This document shows positions 1-12,380 of a stretch of DNA of 64,000 nucleotides, one piece after another. Each line of letters opens with the position of its first letter. Position 1 is the stretch's first letter. Under the pieces are notes generated by a model. That model did no database searches. It was given only the letters and a program-made list of their open reading frames with translations, and was not told the DNA's origin. Made by a program: the position numbers and the translations under genes. Source of the stretch: Cycas panzhihuaensis (Eukaryota; Cycadophyta); the NCBI GenBank assembly GCA_023213395.1, contig CM041465.1:122209741-122273740 (forward strand). Direction: 5' to 3'.

Positions 1-1602
1 CTACTTAAAGACGTGAATGGGTGCAAAATTCTTCTACTATGGCTCATAACGTAACGAAGGCGAGGCCTAAGGTGTGTCTCGGAGCTAAAGTGGACATACC
101 TATACATGCATTTAATTCTAATACACTACACATAGTCATACAAGTATTTGGATTTGGGTCTTTAGAAAATCCACCATATGTGTTGAAGTGCATATGCATT
201 TACACACGAAGATATCATTCGAACCTTTTTCATAGCCTCTTTTAGCAACTTGTCTCGAGTTTCCTACTAGGTTGCATTTACAAGCTATTGAACTACGACT
301 ATTAACAAGTAATTAGTGGAAGCAAATTAATACAATGAAGCATCTCTATATATCTTGGATATTCTGTAAGATGGTTAAGTATGTGATGGTTGTTGTGGGC
401 AATGGACAAAAAGGACCTGAATAAAATTATTTTTGCAATTATTATTTCCTCCTTATTTATTTTCTATTCACTCCCATCAATGGAGTAGAGTAAATAGTCG
501 TGGGTAGAGTCAATCGAGGGTGCCTATCAACATAATTAACTACACATTAAAATGTAATCAATAGATAAAAGACACAAAGGCAGTTATAGGCATGATTAGA
601 TTGCCAAACAAAGATTCTTTAATTGGATTCCAATGTGGCTAATAATTTTTAATGGTATATAAATTTTATATTAAGCTTGAGAGCTCAGATATATGCTTAG
701 AGGCTCTAAAAGGTCAAAACAGACAAAGGCAAAGATGCATAAGATGGTAGCAATTAAAGCACAAGAGCATTATTCTTTGTAGAGACAAAGAAAATAAAGT
801 TGGTTGATGAATCACAAAGTCATGTAAAGTAGGCACTAAGTCATGGAAAAGGCATAGTAAAGAGGGGCATCAAGTCCAATTAGGAGAAATTAATGTCCAT
901 GTAATAGTGTTAATAACTTTCATGCCATATGTGGCCTATTAGATTGAAATGGTTTCCAAGAAAGTGAGTTTGAGAAACTAGTTTAACTATAAATAAAGTA
1001 CACGAACTAGGATAGTTAGACAAGCATAATTCTGAAGGATTATGATGAATAAGTTCATCATAAATACTTATGAATGAAGATCTAATATTAACGAGAATAC
1101 TAAATTAAATGTCTTTTATAAAAGTAAACTTATCAAGCCCCACTTATCAAGACATGTTAGTAGCTCCAAATCGAGTACTAATTGATTAATTGATAAAAAA
1201 GAGTATAGAATTAACATAAATTTAAGTAAAAGATTAATGTGATGGCTTGCAATAAGCCTTTAATAAAATGATGAATATGTTAACACACTACCTAATATCC
1301 TTATTAATAAAACATTACAAGTAAGGTGAATTATCAAGGTATAAGTGTGATGAACCTAAAACTGAAATGCAAATAAAATTTTTGAATTATAGTAGAAAAA
1401 TATAACAAAATTGTTATCAACCTAAAGATGCCAAGAGGAATAAATTTCAAATCAAAATAAATCCATAATTATAAAGTCTAATGAGCAAACCATTATATAT
1501 TGGCTTACTTTGATTATTTTAATCATATTTATTTATATTCGAAGTTGATATTTTTCTTAGTTTGCATGAATGTGATATTATTTTAATGCTATTTGAAGAT
1601 GA
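1..1602. other. Old intergenic DNA, no gene seen
   Basis: AT-rich sequence left of Copia-1. I find no open frame longer than about 74 codons and no retrotransposon protein motif on either strand. It is presumably the left side of the locus into which Copia-1 inserted. Its possible continuity with the sequence right of 8848 could not be assigned to a known element. Confidence 0.5.
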
Positions 1603-2171
1603 TGTTAGAATAGGCCAAATGCCTCACAAGTCCAAGATCTAAAGACTAGACTTACTCTAGTTCTGAAAAGCATAAAAGCATAACATACATTAAGCATAAA
1701 CAATATAAAACACAAAGAGAGAAAGAGGAGCAAGACAATGATACCAAAAGTGTGGTGTTGGAATTGGTCCAACCACTAAAGAATACTCAGCTTGATTAGC
1801 AAACTGATAGAATAACAAAGTACCTCTAACTCTTGATGAGAAACAATGAAGAGAGGCCTCATTAAATAGAGGGAGATGAGAGGCCAAAGGCTATTACATA
1901 ATTGACAAGTGTCAATCATGCAATGCATGCTTGCATGAAGGACAAGTGTCCTTTATGAGCTCTTGTGAGCAAAAGTGCAAGGGGGTCCTTTGACCCTCAA
2001 GTGATAACTTTATGTCACTAGACATAAAATGGGTGTGTACTTTATCACTTAAGTGATAAAGTCACCTCTAAAGTACAAAAGTGTACATAGTACATTAAAG
2101 TGTACATGATACATTAACATAAAGTACATAAAGCTTAACATGTAAACATAAGATAAACATAAGGTTTAACA
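1603..2171 (-). repeat. Copia-1 3' LTR (left copy)
   Basis: 569 bp, bounded by TG...CA and matching 8281-8848 along its whole length. It contains a 24 bp perfect palindrome at 2039-2062 (ACTTTATCACTT followed by its reverse complement). A cluster of short AAAGTGTACAT-like direct repeats lies at about 2065-2135. Confidence 0.93.
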
Positions 2172-2180
2172 CCCCCCCTT
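2172..2180 (-). other. Copia-1 polypurine tract
   Basis: On the minus strand this reads AAGGGGGGG and directly abuts the first base of the 3' LTR. That is the position and composition expected for the primer of plus-strand DNA synthesis. Confidence 0.85.
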
Positions 2181-4190
2181 ATTGTTTACAATATTAAGCT
2201 GGACCCCTAGACCATCTCTAAATTTTACAAATTTCTCTCTACCAAGTGGCTTGGTAAAGATGTTTGCTATCTGTTGCTCTATTGGTCGATACTGAAGGTT
2301 GATCTCACCACTGAGTATATGCTCTCTGATGAAATGGTGGTGAACTTCAATATGCTTGATCCGTGCATGAAAGATAGGATTTTTAGTCAGCTTGAGCACA
2401 CTCTGATTGTCGCAATGAATGTTGGTAGACTGATCATGCTCAAGTCCAAGTTCCCCAAGAATCCATCGTAGCCAGATAGCCTCATGGTCTTGACCGCAAC
2501 TTTGTACTACTTGATGGAGGATAAGATAACATTTGGTTGCTTCTTGCAACTCCATGAAATAGCTGCTGAACCAAGGGTCAAACAGTAACCTGAGGTTGAT
2601 CTCCTGCTATCCTGGCATCCTATCCAATCAGAATCAGAGAACCCTTCCAAAGTGAAGTTCTCATTATGTGCATACTCAAGGCCAAGCTGTAATGTACTTT
2701 TGATGTACTTGAGTATGCATTTCTTTGCTTCGATGCTTCTGATTGGTTTGAGACATGAATCGAGAACAAATCTCAACTGCAAATAAAATGTCCGGACTAG
2801 TGTTGGTGAGATAGATAAGACTACCAATCAACTGCCAGTAAAGAGTGGGATTTGCAAGTTCAGCTTCCTCATTAAGAGTAAGCTTGGTTCCGTTCTCCAT
2901 TGGAGTAGGTGCTGTCTTGCAGTCATGCATCCTGAACCTCTGCAAGATGTCCCAAGAATATTTTGCTTGGGAGATGAAGATATAGCCTAACTGTTGCCAT
3001 ACCTCAAAGTCTAAAAAGTAATGGAGAAGTCCAAGATCAGTCATCTCAAAACTTCTCTTCAAATCATCCTGGAGAATCTTTATGAGCTTAGTGTCATCAC
3101 CAGTGATCACTAAGTCATCTATATACAAGGCAATAAAAGTGACATGGTTTTGTTCATGTTTGATGTATAAATTAAGATCTGAAGTAGATCCATGAAACCC
3201 ATGTCTCAAGAAGTAGTCATCGATTTTTTAATACCATGCCCTAGGAGCTTGTTTTAAGCCATACAAAGCCTTTTTTAGGTGACACACTAGATGCTCCTTG
3301 CCTTGTACTTTGTAACTAGGAGGTTACTCCAAGTATACCTCCTCTTGAAGATTGCCATTAAGAAAGGCACTCTTCACGTCCATCTGATAAACTAGCCATT
3401 TGCATTATGCTGCTAAGGCCAAAAGGAGTTCGATGGTATTCATATTCACCATTGGTGCAAAAGTTTCCTCATAATCAATGCCTTCCTTTTGTTTGAATCC
3501 CTTTGCCATAAGGTGTGCCTTCTGACGCTTAAGTGTACTATCAGAATGAAATTTGGTCTTATAGACCCATTTACAACTGATTGTCTATTTATGTAGAGGC
3601 AATTCGACCAAATCCCATGTGCCATTCTTATGAATAGAATGGATCTCCTCATCCATGGCAGCTTTCTAATTATCATTTTTTTAAGCCTCCTCAAAAGTGG
3701 AAGGTTCATCAACAGAAAGCACTTCAGCCATAAGTGCAAAATTTGTTTGTTGCTTATATTTCGATGGATGTTTCCCTTCAATAATGTGACCGTCCTACAC
3801 CGTTTGAGTATACCATTTAGGTAACTTTTAAAATGAAGTAGCATGAACCTCAATGTCTTCTAGTCTAAGTGGTTAATTAACAGAAGATGATGTGCTAGGT
3901 TTAAGTGGAGCAGAAGATGATGAAGTGGATGGTCCAGTAGGTGCAGATGAAGTACATGGTGTAGAAGATTAAGAGGGAGGGAAGTCCTCAATAATCTTTT
4001 ACCTTTATCAATGGGAGGTTGGATAGATGCCACATCCAACTCTTTCTGATCGTCTTCAATAAAGATTACATCTCTTGAGAGATACATTTTTCTTCCAACT
4101 AGATCATACAACTTGTAGGCCTTGGTATGAATGGCATATCCTACAAAGATGCATTTGAGACTATGCTTATCTAACTTTGTCCTTTATTGA
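2181..4190 (-). pseudogene. Copia-1 reverse transcriptase and RNase H (broken)
   Basis: This is the C-terminal half of the copia polyprotein, which copies element RNA to DNA. Visible on the minus strand in several frames are a post-integrase segment starting near 4111 (MYDLVGRKMYLSRDVIF), RT fingers between 3850 and 3250, and the palm motif YIDDLVITG near 3099-3125 with both catalytic Asp retained. RNase H follows at 2827-2181, ending in the family-typical ANIFTKPLGREKFVKFRDGL just before the LTR. In-frame stops and shifts separate the pieces at about 3850, 3230, 2680 and 2510, so no full protein can be made. The family assignment is firm, but I did not fix the copia lineage. Confidence 0.88.
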
Positions 4191-5350
4191 TCAGGTATGT
4201 GCATATGCAGTTCACCCAAATGTCCTCAAATGGCTGGTAGTCAGTTTCTTACCAGTCTATGCCTCCTCAGGTGTAATGTTGGTGACTACTGTAGTAGGAC
4301 TCTGGCTGGCCACATAGGTAGCTGTGTGAAATGCTTCTGCCTAGTAAGCTTGAGAATGTCCTTTTGCATGCATCATAGTTTTGGCTTTATTGGCCAAAGT
4401 TATGTTCATTCTTTTGAAGACTCTGTTTTATTGAGGAGTATGAGGAACTGTAAGTTGTCTCTAAATCCCATTATCCGTGCAGTATTGGTTGAATTCTTTT
4501 GAAATGAATTTACCTCCATTATCTGTCCTTAATATTCCAATTGAATAGCTAGATTCATTTTCTACTTTAGCTTTGAATTCTTTGAACTTAGAGAATGCTT
4601 CTGATTTGTGCTTTATGAAGTAGACCCAGACTTTATGAGAAAAGCCATCAATGAAGGAGATGTAATACATTGCTCCTCTAAATGATTGAGTAGACATGGG
4701 TCCACATAAGTCTGAGTGAATCAATTGCAAGAGATAAGATGCACGCCAAGCTTTACCTTTAGGGAAAGGCAAATGATGCTAAGTCCCTATTATGCAAGTC
4801 TCGCAAAGACATTTTGAACTATATATCTTCGAAAGCCCATATACCATGTTCTTGTTCATCATTTGCTTCAGATTATCTAGGCTTAAGTGACCTAGACGTT
4901 AATGCCACAATTACATTTTTAATAATGATATAGTGACCATGGAACCAGAATAAATAGAATCAAGTGTAATGTTATTGGCATCCAATTTGTAAAAACCTTG
5001 ATCCTCATATGCAACAGCTACAATCTGGTCATTTTTATCACTAATGACACATTTCCCATTCTTGAATAACACGTTTATCTGTTGCTTGTCCAACTTGCTA
5101 ACAGATAGCAAACTCTTCTCCATGGAAGGAATGAAATACGTATCACTATTAGGAAATGTGGAGGAAGGATTTTTTGAAGAGTGGAAAGGAGCTATTGTGC
5201 CTATGCTTGAATTCTCGATAGATTCATTATTTCCAAAGGTCACTGATTAACCTTTACCTTCCTTAATATTGAAAAGGAGTTCTTCATTCCCTGTCATATA
5301 TTGTGTAGCTCCTGAATCAACAATCCAAGTGTGATCATCCTTAGATGAGT
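4191..5350 (-). pseudogene. Copia-1 protease and integrase (broken)
   Basis: The protease active-site motif DSGA is at 5307-5318, in the context WIVDSGATQYMTG. It is followed by a GAG-pre-integrase segment (5243-4911, with LLSVSKLDKQQINVLFK). An integrase zinc-finger remnant lies near 4800-4900 (CLCETC). The integrase core (4772-4461) has the first catalytic Asp in HSDLCGPM and the second in LRTDNGGKF. The usual His after DSGATQ is Tyr here. Stops interrupt the frame at about 4910 and 5250. The integrase would insert the cDNA into the genome, and the protease would mature the polyprotein. Ty1/copia is clear from the order and motifs. Confidence 0.87.
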
Positions 5351-6374
5351 GATATGCACAAAATAGTTTATCTTCATCGGCAAACTAATTAAAGTGGCAT
5401 TGGTTGCCACCTCTATAACCCCCCCTTCCTCTTTGACCTCCTCGATAGGCACCTCGATTTGGTCGAGGGGGATTTTATTGCTATTTTGGCTGCTGAAATC
5501 TCTGTTGGTATTGTTGCCTTGGCTATTGTTGTCTCTGTCCTTGTGGATATGGCTATTGCTGCTGCTACTGTCGACATAGATATGCCTGCTTCTTTCTGTA
5601 ATTAGGTGCAATGTGGCCAGGTTTGCCACAATAATGACATACAACATTGGACTTTGAGGAGCCAATGTTCATATTTCCAAACTGCTTTTTGAGTGCAGGT
5701 TTGGAGATCTATTTAGCCTTTGACTTGTCTGTGAAAGCACTTGGTGTAGATGGTTCTTCTTCATTGTCCTTAGCATAAATCTACTTTTCTTGAAGTAATA
5801 AGCTTTTAAGTTCATTAAATGTCATCCTCTTAAGTGAACCATCTCGAGTGGTAGATGAAATGAAGCCGTTGTAGTCCTTTGGCAATGCTTTGGTGATGGA
5901 GGTGATGAGCTCATCCCTTGTTGCAGGACTACCTAGAGTATTCAGTTCATTATATACCTCCTTAATGGAGGAAAGAAAAGCCGACATAGGCTTGACAAAC
6001 TTAACATAATACAATTTGGCTTTCACCATCAGAATGCAAGCTTCATCTCGCCTTTCATACAATGAGGACAAAGTGTCTCAAGCTTCCTTAGAAGTTTTAG
6101 CAGAAGAAATATTTTGATCCACATGCACATCCACAATCATATGAAGAAATGCCAAAGCAATCTCATCTTTGGCTTCCCAAGCAACAACACGTTCATAATC
6201 AACATCATCCTCATCATCATTGTTAATAAGTGCAGGATTGGAGATTCTCCCAGAAACATATCCCCAGAATTCATTCATTATCAAGAGATTTTGTGTGATT
6301 CTCTTCCATTCTTGATAATTTTCTTGCCTTGTTAATCTTATTGTGCATGCATTGAGCATGTTAATTGTAGCCAT
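5351..6374 (-). pseudogene. Copia-1 gag (broken)
   Basis: Minus-strand reading starts at Met 6374 (MATINMLNACTIRLTRQENY), typical of a copia gag beginning with a UBN2-like capsid domain. It continues through 6071-5781 (LPKDYNGFISSTTRDG) into a basic, Asn/Ser/Arg-rich tail. A zinc knuckle at about 5592-5635 reads CHYCGKPGHIAPNY, so the last Cys of CX2CX4HX4C is replaced by Tyr. Gag packages element RNA into virus-like particles in the cytoplasm. Stops at about 6075 and 5780 break the frame. Gag and pol probably once formed a single reading frame, as is usual for copia. Confidence 0.85.
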
Positions 6375-8266
6375 GTTTCACTTGTATGCTTAAAAGCTAG
6401 CAAAATAACTTGGAAACTTCAAAGCTTTGTCGCTTAAGTTCCACCTTCTAATGAAACCACGAGTCCTAATTTTACAAGAAGATCCAATGACTGGATGGAG
6501 TGATGAGGGGTGGAGGACTTTGGCTATTGAATTGGTCTAAATTAAATGTAGCTGAGGCAAGGTTTAAACCTTTTTCGAGCCTCTCCAACTAGATTTAAAA
6601 AATCACTTTTAGAAAGTTTTAAAGTGAATTTTTAAGATACATTTACTTAGATGATGTACTTAAACTTACAATAAAAGGCTTCTTAAGAAGCAAATTTAGT
6701 ACATTAAATGAGCACTTGATTAAGTGTTTTAAGTACTTTTAGAAATCCAAGTAAGATGTTAAAGTACCTGAGTACAAAATATAAGTACTTTGAGAGTTTA
6801 GTACTTAAAAAATAAAGCAAAACTTGATGACGAGTGCAAAAGCGGGTTCGTTTTAATGCTCCAAAGCTGATGTAGAGAGAGAACTACTTGCCAAAGTATA
6901 CGAAATGTACACCAAACACCAAGCGAGCGCCAAGCACCAAGTTGTTGAGACTTTAAAATAGTTCTAATAATCTAACAGAAAGAGTGATTTTATGAAGTAC
7001 AAGTATTTCAACCTCCTTTTTTGAGATTTTGAGGGCTATGGGACACCATGCAAGGTGCCAACAAATCAGCTTAAATGATGATGAATGTTATCTTTCCAAT
7101 ATGAAAATGCTTAATAATCACTTCGATTAAGCTCTTAATGCTTTTATAGCATTTAAATGAGTGCTAGAAGAGCTTAAAAAATAAGAAATGAAGGCTGAAA
7201 TCAACCTTTTTTGTAATTTTGCATCAATAGAACACCGCGCAAGGAGTCTTTACAAGTACTTAAGTCATAATTTTAATCTTCAAAGAGAGGAGAATGACTT
7301 GGCATAAGTCATTTAATGAATCCTCTATCCACCAAGAAGATTTTAATCCTTAAAAAATACAAAAAATACTCTTATGTGCCACCAGAAAAATGCTTTATAA
7401 AGGAGAATAAATCTCACTAAAAATCTTCTTAAAGCATTTAAGTTGCCAACATCTTAAAAATATCTTTAAGATTAAAAAAAAGAAAAAAACTTAAGTAAAG
7501 ATTAAAAGCTGAATAGCTTAAAATCTTCTTAAAGCAGTGGACCCCACTTGATGAAAAAGTCTTTTATAAAAGTTTCTCTTAAAAAAAACTTTATAAAAGA
7601 GACTTTAATTAAAAAGAGCATATTCTTGATAATATGCTAGAGTGTATATATCAAGGTTTTTAAATTCAAAAAAGAATTTGCTTTTTCTTTTTTCTATTTG
7701 GCAGCTCCAGGGTTTGTGGAAGCGGCTCGAAGCTTCCTTCGTGCGGCTCTCATGGCTTCCGTGCAGGCTCCGTGTGCAGACTTCTGTGTGGCTCCCATGC
7801 AGGTTTTCTTTGTGCAGTCTTCTGTGGCTACCGTGCGTAGGCTTCCATTCAGTGTAGGCTTCTGTTGCATCTTCTGTGGCTGCTCTGTGCAGGCTCCAGG
7901 CTGGCTCCCATGTGCAAGGACGCATGCAGACTCTCGTGTACAAGGATGCATGCAAACTCCCGTGTAGGGATGCGTGCAGGCTCCTATGCAGGGACGCATG
8001 TGCAGGCTCACATACAGGCCCGTGTATAGGCTCCGTGCAGACCTCATCTTTGTGCGGCACTCGTGGAGATAATACCAGGCAGTAAGACCAAATGTGTGGG
8101 AGATAGAGGCAGTAAGATCATATGGCTGATGAATACCAGCTAGGCAGTAAGCTTAAGCTTACAAATGACCAGAGAATGATGATGAATTGGTGCTTATTCA
8201 ATGAAGATCAAAATGAACCAGCAGACACAGCATTTGATGGATACCAACCAGCACCACCAAGCCTAA
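6375..8266 (-). other. Copia-1 untranslated leader
   Basis: About 1.9 kb lie between the primer site and gag, long for a copia leader. The part nearest gag (6375-7600) is AT-rich, with repeated short AAAGTACTTAAG-like words and no coding motif. The part nearest the primer site (about 7690-8060) is abruptly GC-rich and repetitive and is listed separately. Confidence 0.7.
7605..8060 (-). CDS. Open frame in the GC-rich repeat of the Copia-1 leader, function unknown
   Basis: A 151-codon open frame lies on the sense strand of Copia-1, upstream of gag. The product would be His/Ser/Leu/Cys-rich with short repeats (HASLHRSLHASLHGSLHASL). It matches no gag, pol or envelope domain that I know. A second sense frame overlaps it (8047-7694), and the opposite strand is also open, which is what a GC-rich tandem repeat with few A/T-rich stop codons produces by chance. 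The underlying DNA is an imperfect 20-40 bp repeat built from GTGCAGGCTCC and GGACGCATGCAG. I list it because it is the longest uninterrupted sense frame in the element, but translation is doubtful. Confidence 0.25.
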   Translation of the reverse strand: MPHKDEVCTEPIHGPVCEPAHASLHRSLHASLHGSLHASLYTRVCMRPCTWEPAWSLHRAATEDATEAYTEWKPTHGSHRRLHKENLHGSHTEVCTRSLHGSHESRTKEASSRFHKPWSCQIEKRKSKFFFEFKNLDIYTLAYYQEYALFN

Positions 8267-8278
8267 GCTCTAATACCA
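8267..8278 (-). other. Copia-1 primer binding site
   Basis: Minus strand TGGTATTAGAGC, 11 of 12 bases identical to the plant initiator-Met-tRNA primer site TGGTATCAGAGC. It lies two bases inside the 5' LTR. Confidence 0.9.
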
Positions 8279-8280
8279 AA

Positions 8281-8848
8281 TGTTAGAATAGGCTAAATGC
8301 CTCACAAGTCCAAGATCTAAAGACTAGACTTACTCTAGTTCTGAAAAGCATAAAAGCATAACATGCATTAAGCATAAACAATATAAAACACAAAGAGAGA
8401 AAGAGGAGCAAGACAATGATACCAAAAGTGTAGTGTTGGAATTGGTCCAACCACTAAAGAATACTCAACTTGATTAGCAAACTGATATAATAACAAAGTA
8501 GCTCCAACTCTTGATGAGAAACAATGAAGAGAGGCCTCATTAAATAGAGGGAGATGAGAGGCAAAGGCTATTGCATGATTGACAAGTGTTAATCATGCAA
8601 TGCATGCTTGCATGAAGGACAAGTGTCCTTTAGGAGCTCTTGTGAGCAAACGTGCAAGAGGGTCATTTAACCCTCAAGTGACAACTTTATGTCACTAGAC
8701 ATAAAGTGGGTGTGTACTTTATCACTTAAGTGATAATGTCACCTCTAAAGTACAAAAGTGCACATAGTACATTAAAGTGCACATAATACATTAACATAAA
8801 GTACATAAAGCTTAACATGTAAACATAAGATAAATATAAGGTTTAACA
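8281..8848 (-). repeat. Copia-1 5' LTR (right copy)
   Basis: 568 bp, TG...CA, matching 1603-2171. The palindrome seen in the left copy is present at 8716-8739 with one arm base changed. In the minus orientation this copy would carry the element promoter, but I cannot place a TATA box with confidence. Confidence 0.93.
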
Positions 8849-10799
8849 GATGGCATTTTTTTAAAGTTGTTAAAACATAATAATAAGGCTCATAACACAT
8901 TATTCAAAGCGTAATAAATATTTAAACTAACAAAAGCAAGAAATATTATTGAGTGCATATGGTTGAGCATGTTGTATCTAAGAACATTTTGATAACACTC
9001 TCTTGGTCAAAGACATTTGGTCATGAAAACTTAATTAAGAGGTTAGCATAACAAAAGGAGTATAATAAGGAGCCATGAAGTTGAAGCAAATTTAGTTAAA
9101 TTAGGAATTTAATTAAATGTTAAGTAGAAAAGTGGAATCAATTAAAATTTTATAGAGTTCTAATAATGTGTTAAGTGTGATATGAGATAAGATATTATAG
9201 AGTTGCGTTTATATTATATTGAGTAGTATACAAGTCAAACACATTTGATTTCACAGTTAATATCTAAGATTACGAACTCTAAGTTAAGCATACAAAGAAT
9301 TGGTATCAAGCACCATATACAATTTTATTAAAGCTTCTTTAATTTGACCAACATTTCCATTATGATATTGGTCATTCTAGTTGATAAACTTTTTATTGAG
9401 CATTAATAGAAAAAATAAGTTGAATTTGAGCCTAACGGAAATATTCAAGTGTAATAAGCTTATTAAGTTAAAGCATAAATTGGTTAGTTAAAGTATATGA
9501 AGTACTTGAGCATAGTTAAAGGATTGAATTATAACGTATTAGCTAAGTGCAAAGGGCATAACCCATTGACCATAGTTATGTTATTAATTCATGTATTAGT
9601 TAGTTGGACTAGATAATATAATTAAAAGACTAATTAGTTAAAGATAGTTAGAAGATTGTGATAGTTAAGAGTATTCTTAAGATTATAAATGACAAGTTGA
9701 CCGGTAGGTTAAGGTCAGGCATTTTAAGGAAGTTTCTTCAAGTATAGTTGTAAATCTTGGGTGCTCTAATATTATTATACTCTATATCATGTTGGGGCTC
9801 ATATGAATAAAGGAGATTATTATAGCAAATATCATGTATGTATGCTATGGTTAGATTGCTATATAAATATGTCATGAATGTTAATGGAATTGATGATGTG
9901 GTTTGTGTTATTATGGTGGGTGAACAAATGAATGTCATATTTATGAACATGATCCATCTATAGCAAATGAAACCCAACATGTTGCTATTTGCTAAGCTAA
10001 ATTTACGTAATATAATGACAAAAATTGATGATCATTCTTAGTGGGTGGATGATAGCAACACATCCAAGATTAGCCATGTTATGAGATTAATAGATTACAT
10101 AATAATGAAGATTTATTTTGATGTTGAATATAATCATTAAGCTTATTTTGGTTTAGTTTTAATTTAATTATGTTGATTTGGATGATGTTGTAGTAGTGCA
10201 TGGCAATGATATGTGAATTGTACCCTATGTGCTCACCTTTGTAATATTAGTTGAGTTACATAGTTACAACAGGTATGCACGTGCTTTCTAAGGCATTGAT
10301 AGTCATGTGTTGTAATATATAACTAGATCATTAATTAGTTTTGTGGGGTAGGGGTTCCTTTGGGGTATTTAGGAATCACAAGTATATCCTTGTAGTTATG
10401 TGTATAGTAAGATAATGAAGTATCATGGTTTTAATGATGTATTTATAATGGATTATTGATAACTATATGGTTAATGTGAGTAAATGATATCCATAAGGAT
10501 CAAACATTAGTTTCTTTTTTATTTATGAATCTAGAGAATTTTGAGATGGTACTAGATGTAAATTTGTTAAATATTGAAGAATAATTTTTTTACTTTACAT
10601 ATGCCCCCATGCAAGATAATTATTGATATGTTGGATTGAGAGCAAAGGCATCTTTATAAGGACTATGTTTAGTCTATGGGAAACGTGATAAGGAAACAAG
10701 TACATGATTTACTATAGTTTGGCATAGTGAATCCAATAAGGGAAAGCACTAAAGTAGTCACAGAAAGTACAAGCAAAGGCTACAAGAGTAGTTCTCTAG
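8849..10799. other. Old unassigned DNA
   Basis: AT-rich sequence with scattered TTAGTTAA-like words and no coding motif. It may contain the 5' LTR and leader of the plus-strand gypsy whose gag appears downstream, but I found no matching repeat or primer site to prove this. Confidence 0.4.
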
Positions 10800-11419
10800 A
10801 TTCATTATCAGTAATACAATAATCAGGTCTAGAACAAAGCATAAATCCAAGTTGAGATGAGACATTTAAGATTGAACTCATAATGAATGAATTAGAGGAT
10901 GATCTACATAATGCATCACATGATGCATGTTCCATGTTAAGACAAACATGATTAACACTAAACCAAATTTAGAAATTAGTCATAAAGATACAAGAATTTA
11001 ACTTGAATCAAGCCATTACACTATATGGATTCAATGAATACTAGTAGTTATTAATCACAAGTGAGAGTGGCAAAGTGAGATCCTCAATGAAAAATAAGTG
11101 GTCACTAAAGGGACCATTATTAATAATGCCACAAAAATTATTTTCAATAATGATATCAGGATCACGATTAAGGTCATCGTAGAAGCTTGTCACCAAGGAA
11201 GCTAACATCACCCAACTTTAGTTCATAATTGCCATCAAAGAAAGAGGAGACATCCCTACACTCATTGAGATTTGATGGTAGCAATGACACACAAGGCATC
11301 TTTTCATTTACATTTAGATCTAGAAGATAAAAAAGATCATAAGTAATATAAATCTTCTTGACTAGTTTGTTGCCACATTATTAGGAGTTGTAAGGGTATG
11401 GTTTTATATGTTTGAGGCA

Positions 11420-12011
11420 TTCTTTATGGGGTGGTAAGACATACATGATCAATTTATTTCTCATTTAAAAGCTGGATACAATTACATATTTGTAATGCAT
11501 AACCTCAAGTCACCATGGTAAAAGTCCTCCAAGTTTGTAAAAAACTATAATGGTTGGCTTACATTCCTAAGTATTAAATTGAAAGGTGAACCAAGTGATG
11601 GTCAAATGCTTCATTAGTTTATAAAGGGCTTATTACCAAGATATCAAGAAAAGCTTGATGCAATCCTATAAGCATATAATAATGCTTCGAAGAAAGAGAT
11701 GTAGTTTAAAAAGAGATATTATTACAAATTAGCTTAAGGCCAAAGAGACAAAGAAGTTAGTTAGGCTGGCTCAAAATCTAGTCAAGAGGACATCTATAAG
11801 CACTTGTAGAAGGACTTAAAGGGGGAAATCTCAACATTAGCTATATAGTTAAGAGGTCCCATAGTGGACAAACTAAAAATAGTGTTATGTCTATGGAATA
11901 CATGGTCACTTGGTGAATGATTGATGAAAGCATATGATGAGATCATTACAACCTATAAATCACTAATTTGGTGAAATTTATCAAAAAGATATGGGACATA
12001 CAATAAGAAAC
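11420..12011 (+). pseudogene. Gypsy-0 gag remnant
   Basis: Plus-strand translation in one main frame gives NGWLTFLSIKLKGEPSDGQM, then FIKGLLPRYQEKLDAIL, then a Lys/Gln-rich stretch. This resembles a retrotransposon gag capsid region interrupted by many stops. It ends exactly at the Gypsy-B LTR (12012). The sequence resuming at 25581 begins with the pentamer GGAAC, a one-mismatch copy of GAAAC that ends this segment. No zinc knuckle is recognisable. The family assignment comes mainly from the RT 16 kb downstream. Confidence 0.45.
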
Positions 12012-12380
12012 TGGTAGGATACCACTCCTTAATGATAATTGCACACCAACATAATATGTAAATAACTCCAAAAGAGCACTTGTATTGCAATACCCTTTGA
12101 GGGGGCAACCTCCCAATTATATACAATAATAATGATATTTAAGATACCCTGCTCTAAGGATTACATAAATATATATATGGCTCTATGCTCAATACCCAAC
12201 CTCCTACTTATGCATGTGGGTTATTACATGAATATATATAGTGCTCAATGACCACTATACAACCTTCTACTTATGCATGTGGGATATTAAGAAGATGTAA
12301 GAAGTAGAAGACATAGAAGATAAAAGAGAGAAGAAGTAGAAGATATAAGAGAATATAAGTTAGGGGTTGGATCCCTAACA
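12012..12380 (-). repeat. Gypsy-B 3' LTR (left copy)
   Basis: 369 bp. It has a short TA run at about 12168-12178, at the position where the other copy has a kilobase of TA. Two imperfect internal repeats of roughly 70 bp each contain TCTACTTATGCATGTGGG or a close variant. Confidence 0.9.

Larger units (their letters stand above)
1603..8848 (-). mobile_element. Copia-1: Ty1/copia LTR retrotransposon with all structural parts, coding region broken
   Basis: Two long direct repeats (1603-2171 and 8281-8848) each begin TGTTAGAATAGG and end GGTTTAACA. On the minus strand the order is 5' LTR (right), primer site, long leader, gag, protease, integrase, reverse transcriptase, RNase H, polypurine tract, 3' LTR (left). 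Integrase before reverse transcriptase is the diagnostic Ty1/copia order. The flanking pentamers GATGA (1598-1602) and GATGG (8849-8853) differ at one base and look like an aged target duplication. The two LTRs differ at roughly two to three dozen sites by eye, so this is one of the younger insertions here. Frameshifts and stops run through the polyprotein, so it is not autonomous now. Confidence 0.93.

Noticed and set aside
7642-8085. Plus-strand open frames in the Copia-1 leader repeat
   Set aside because: They are antisense to the element and a by-product of GC-rich repeats without stop codons. No protein motif.
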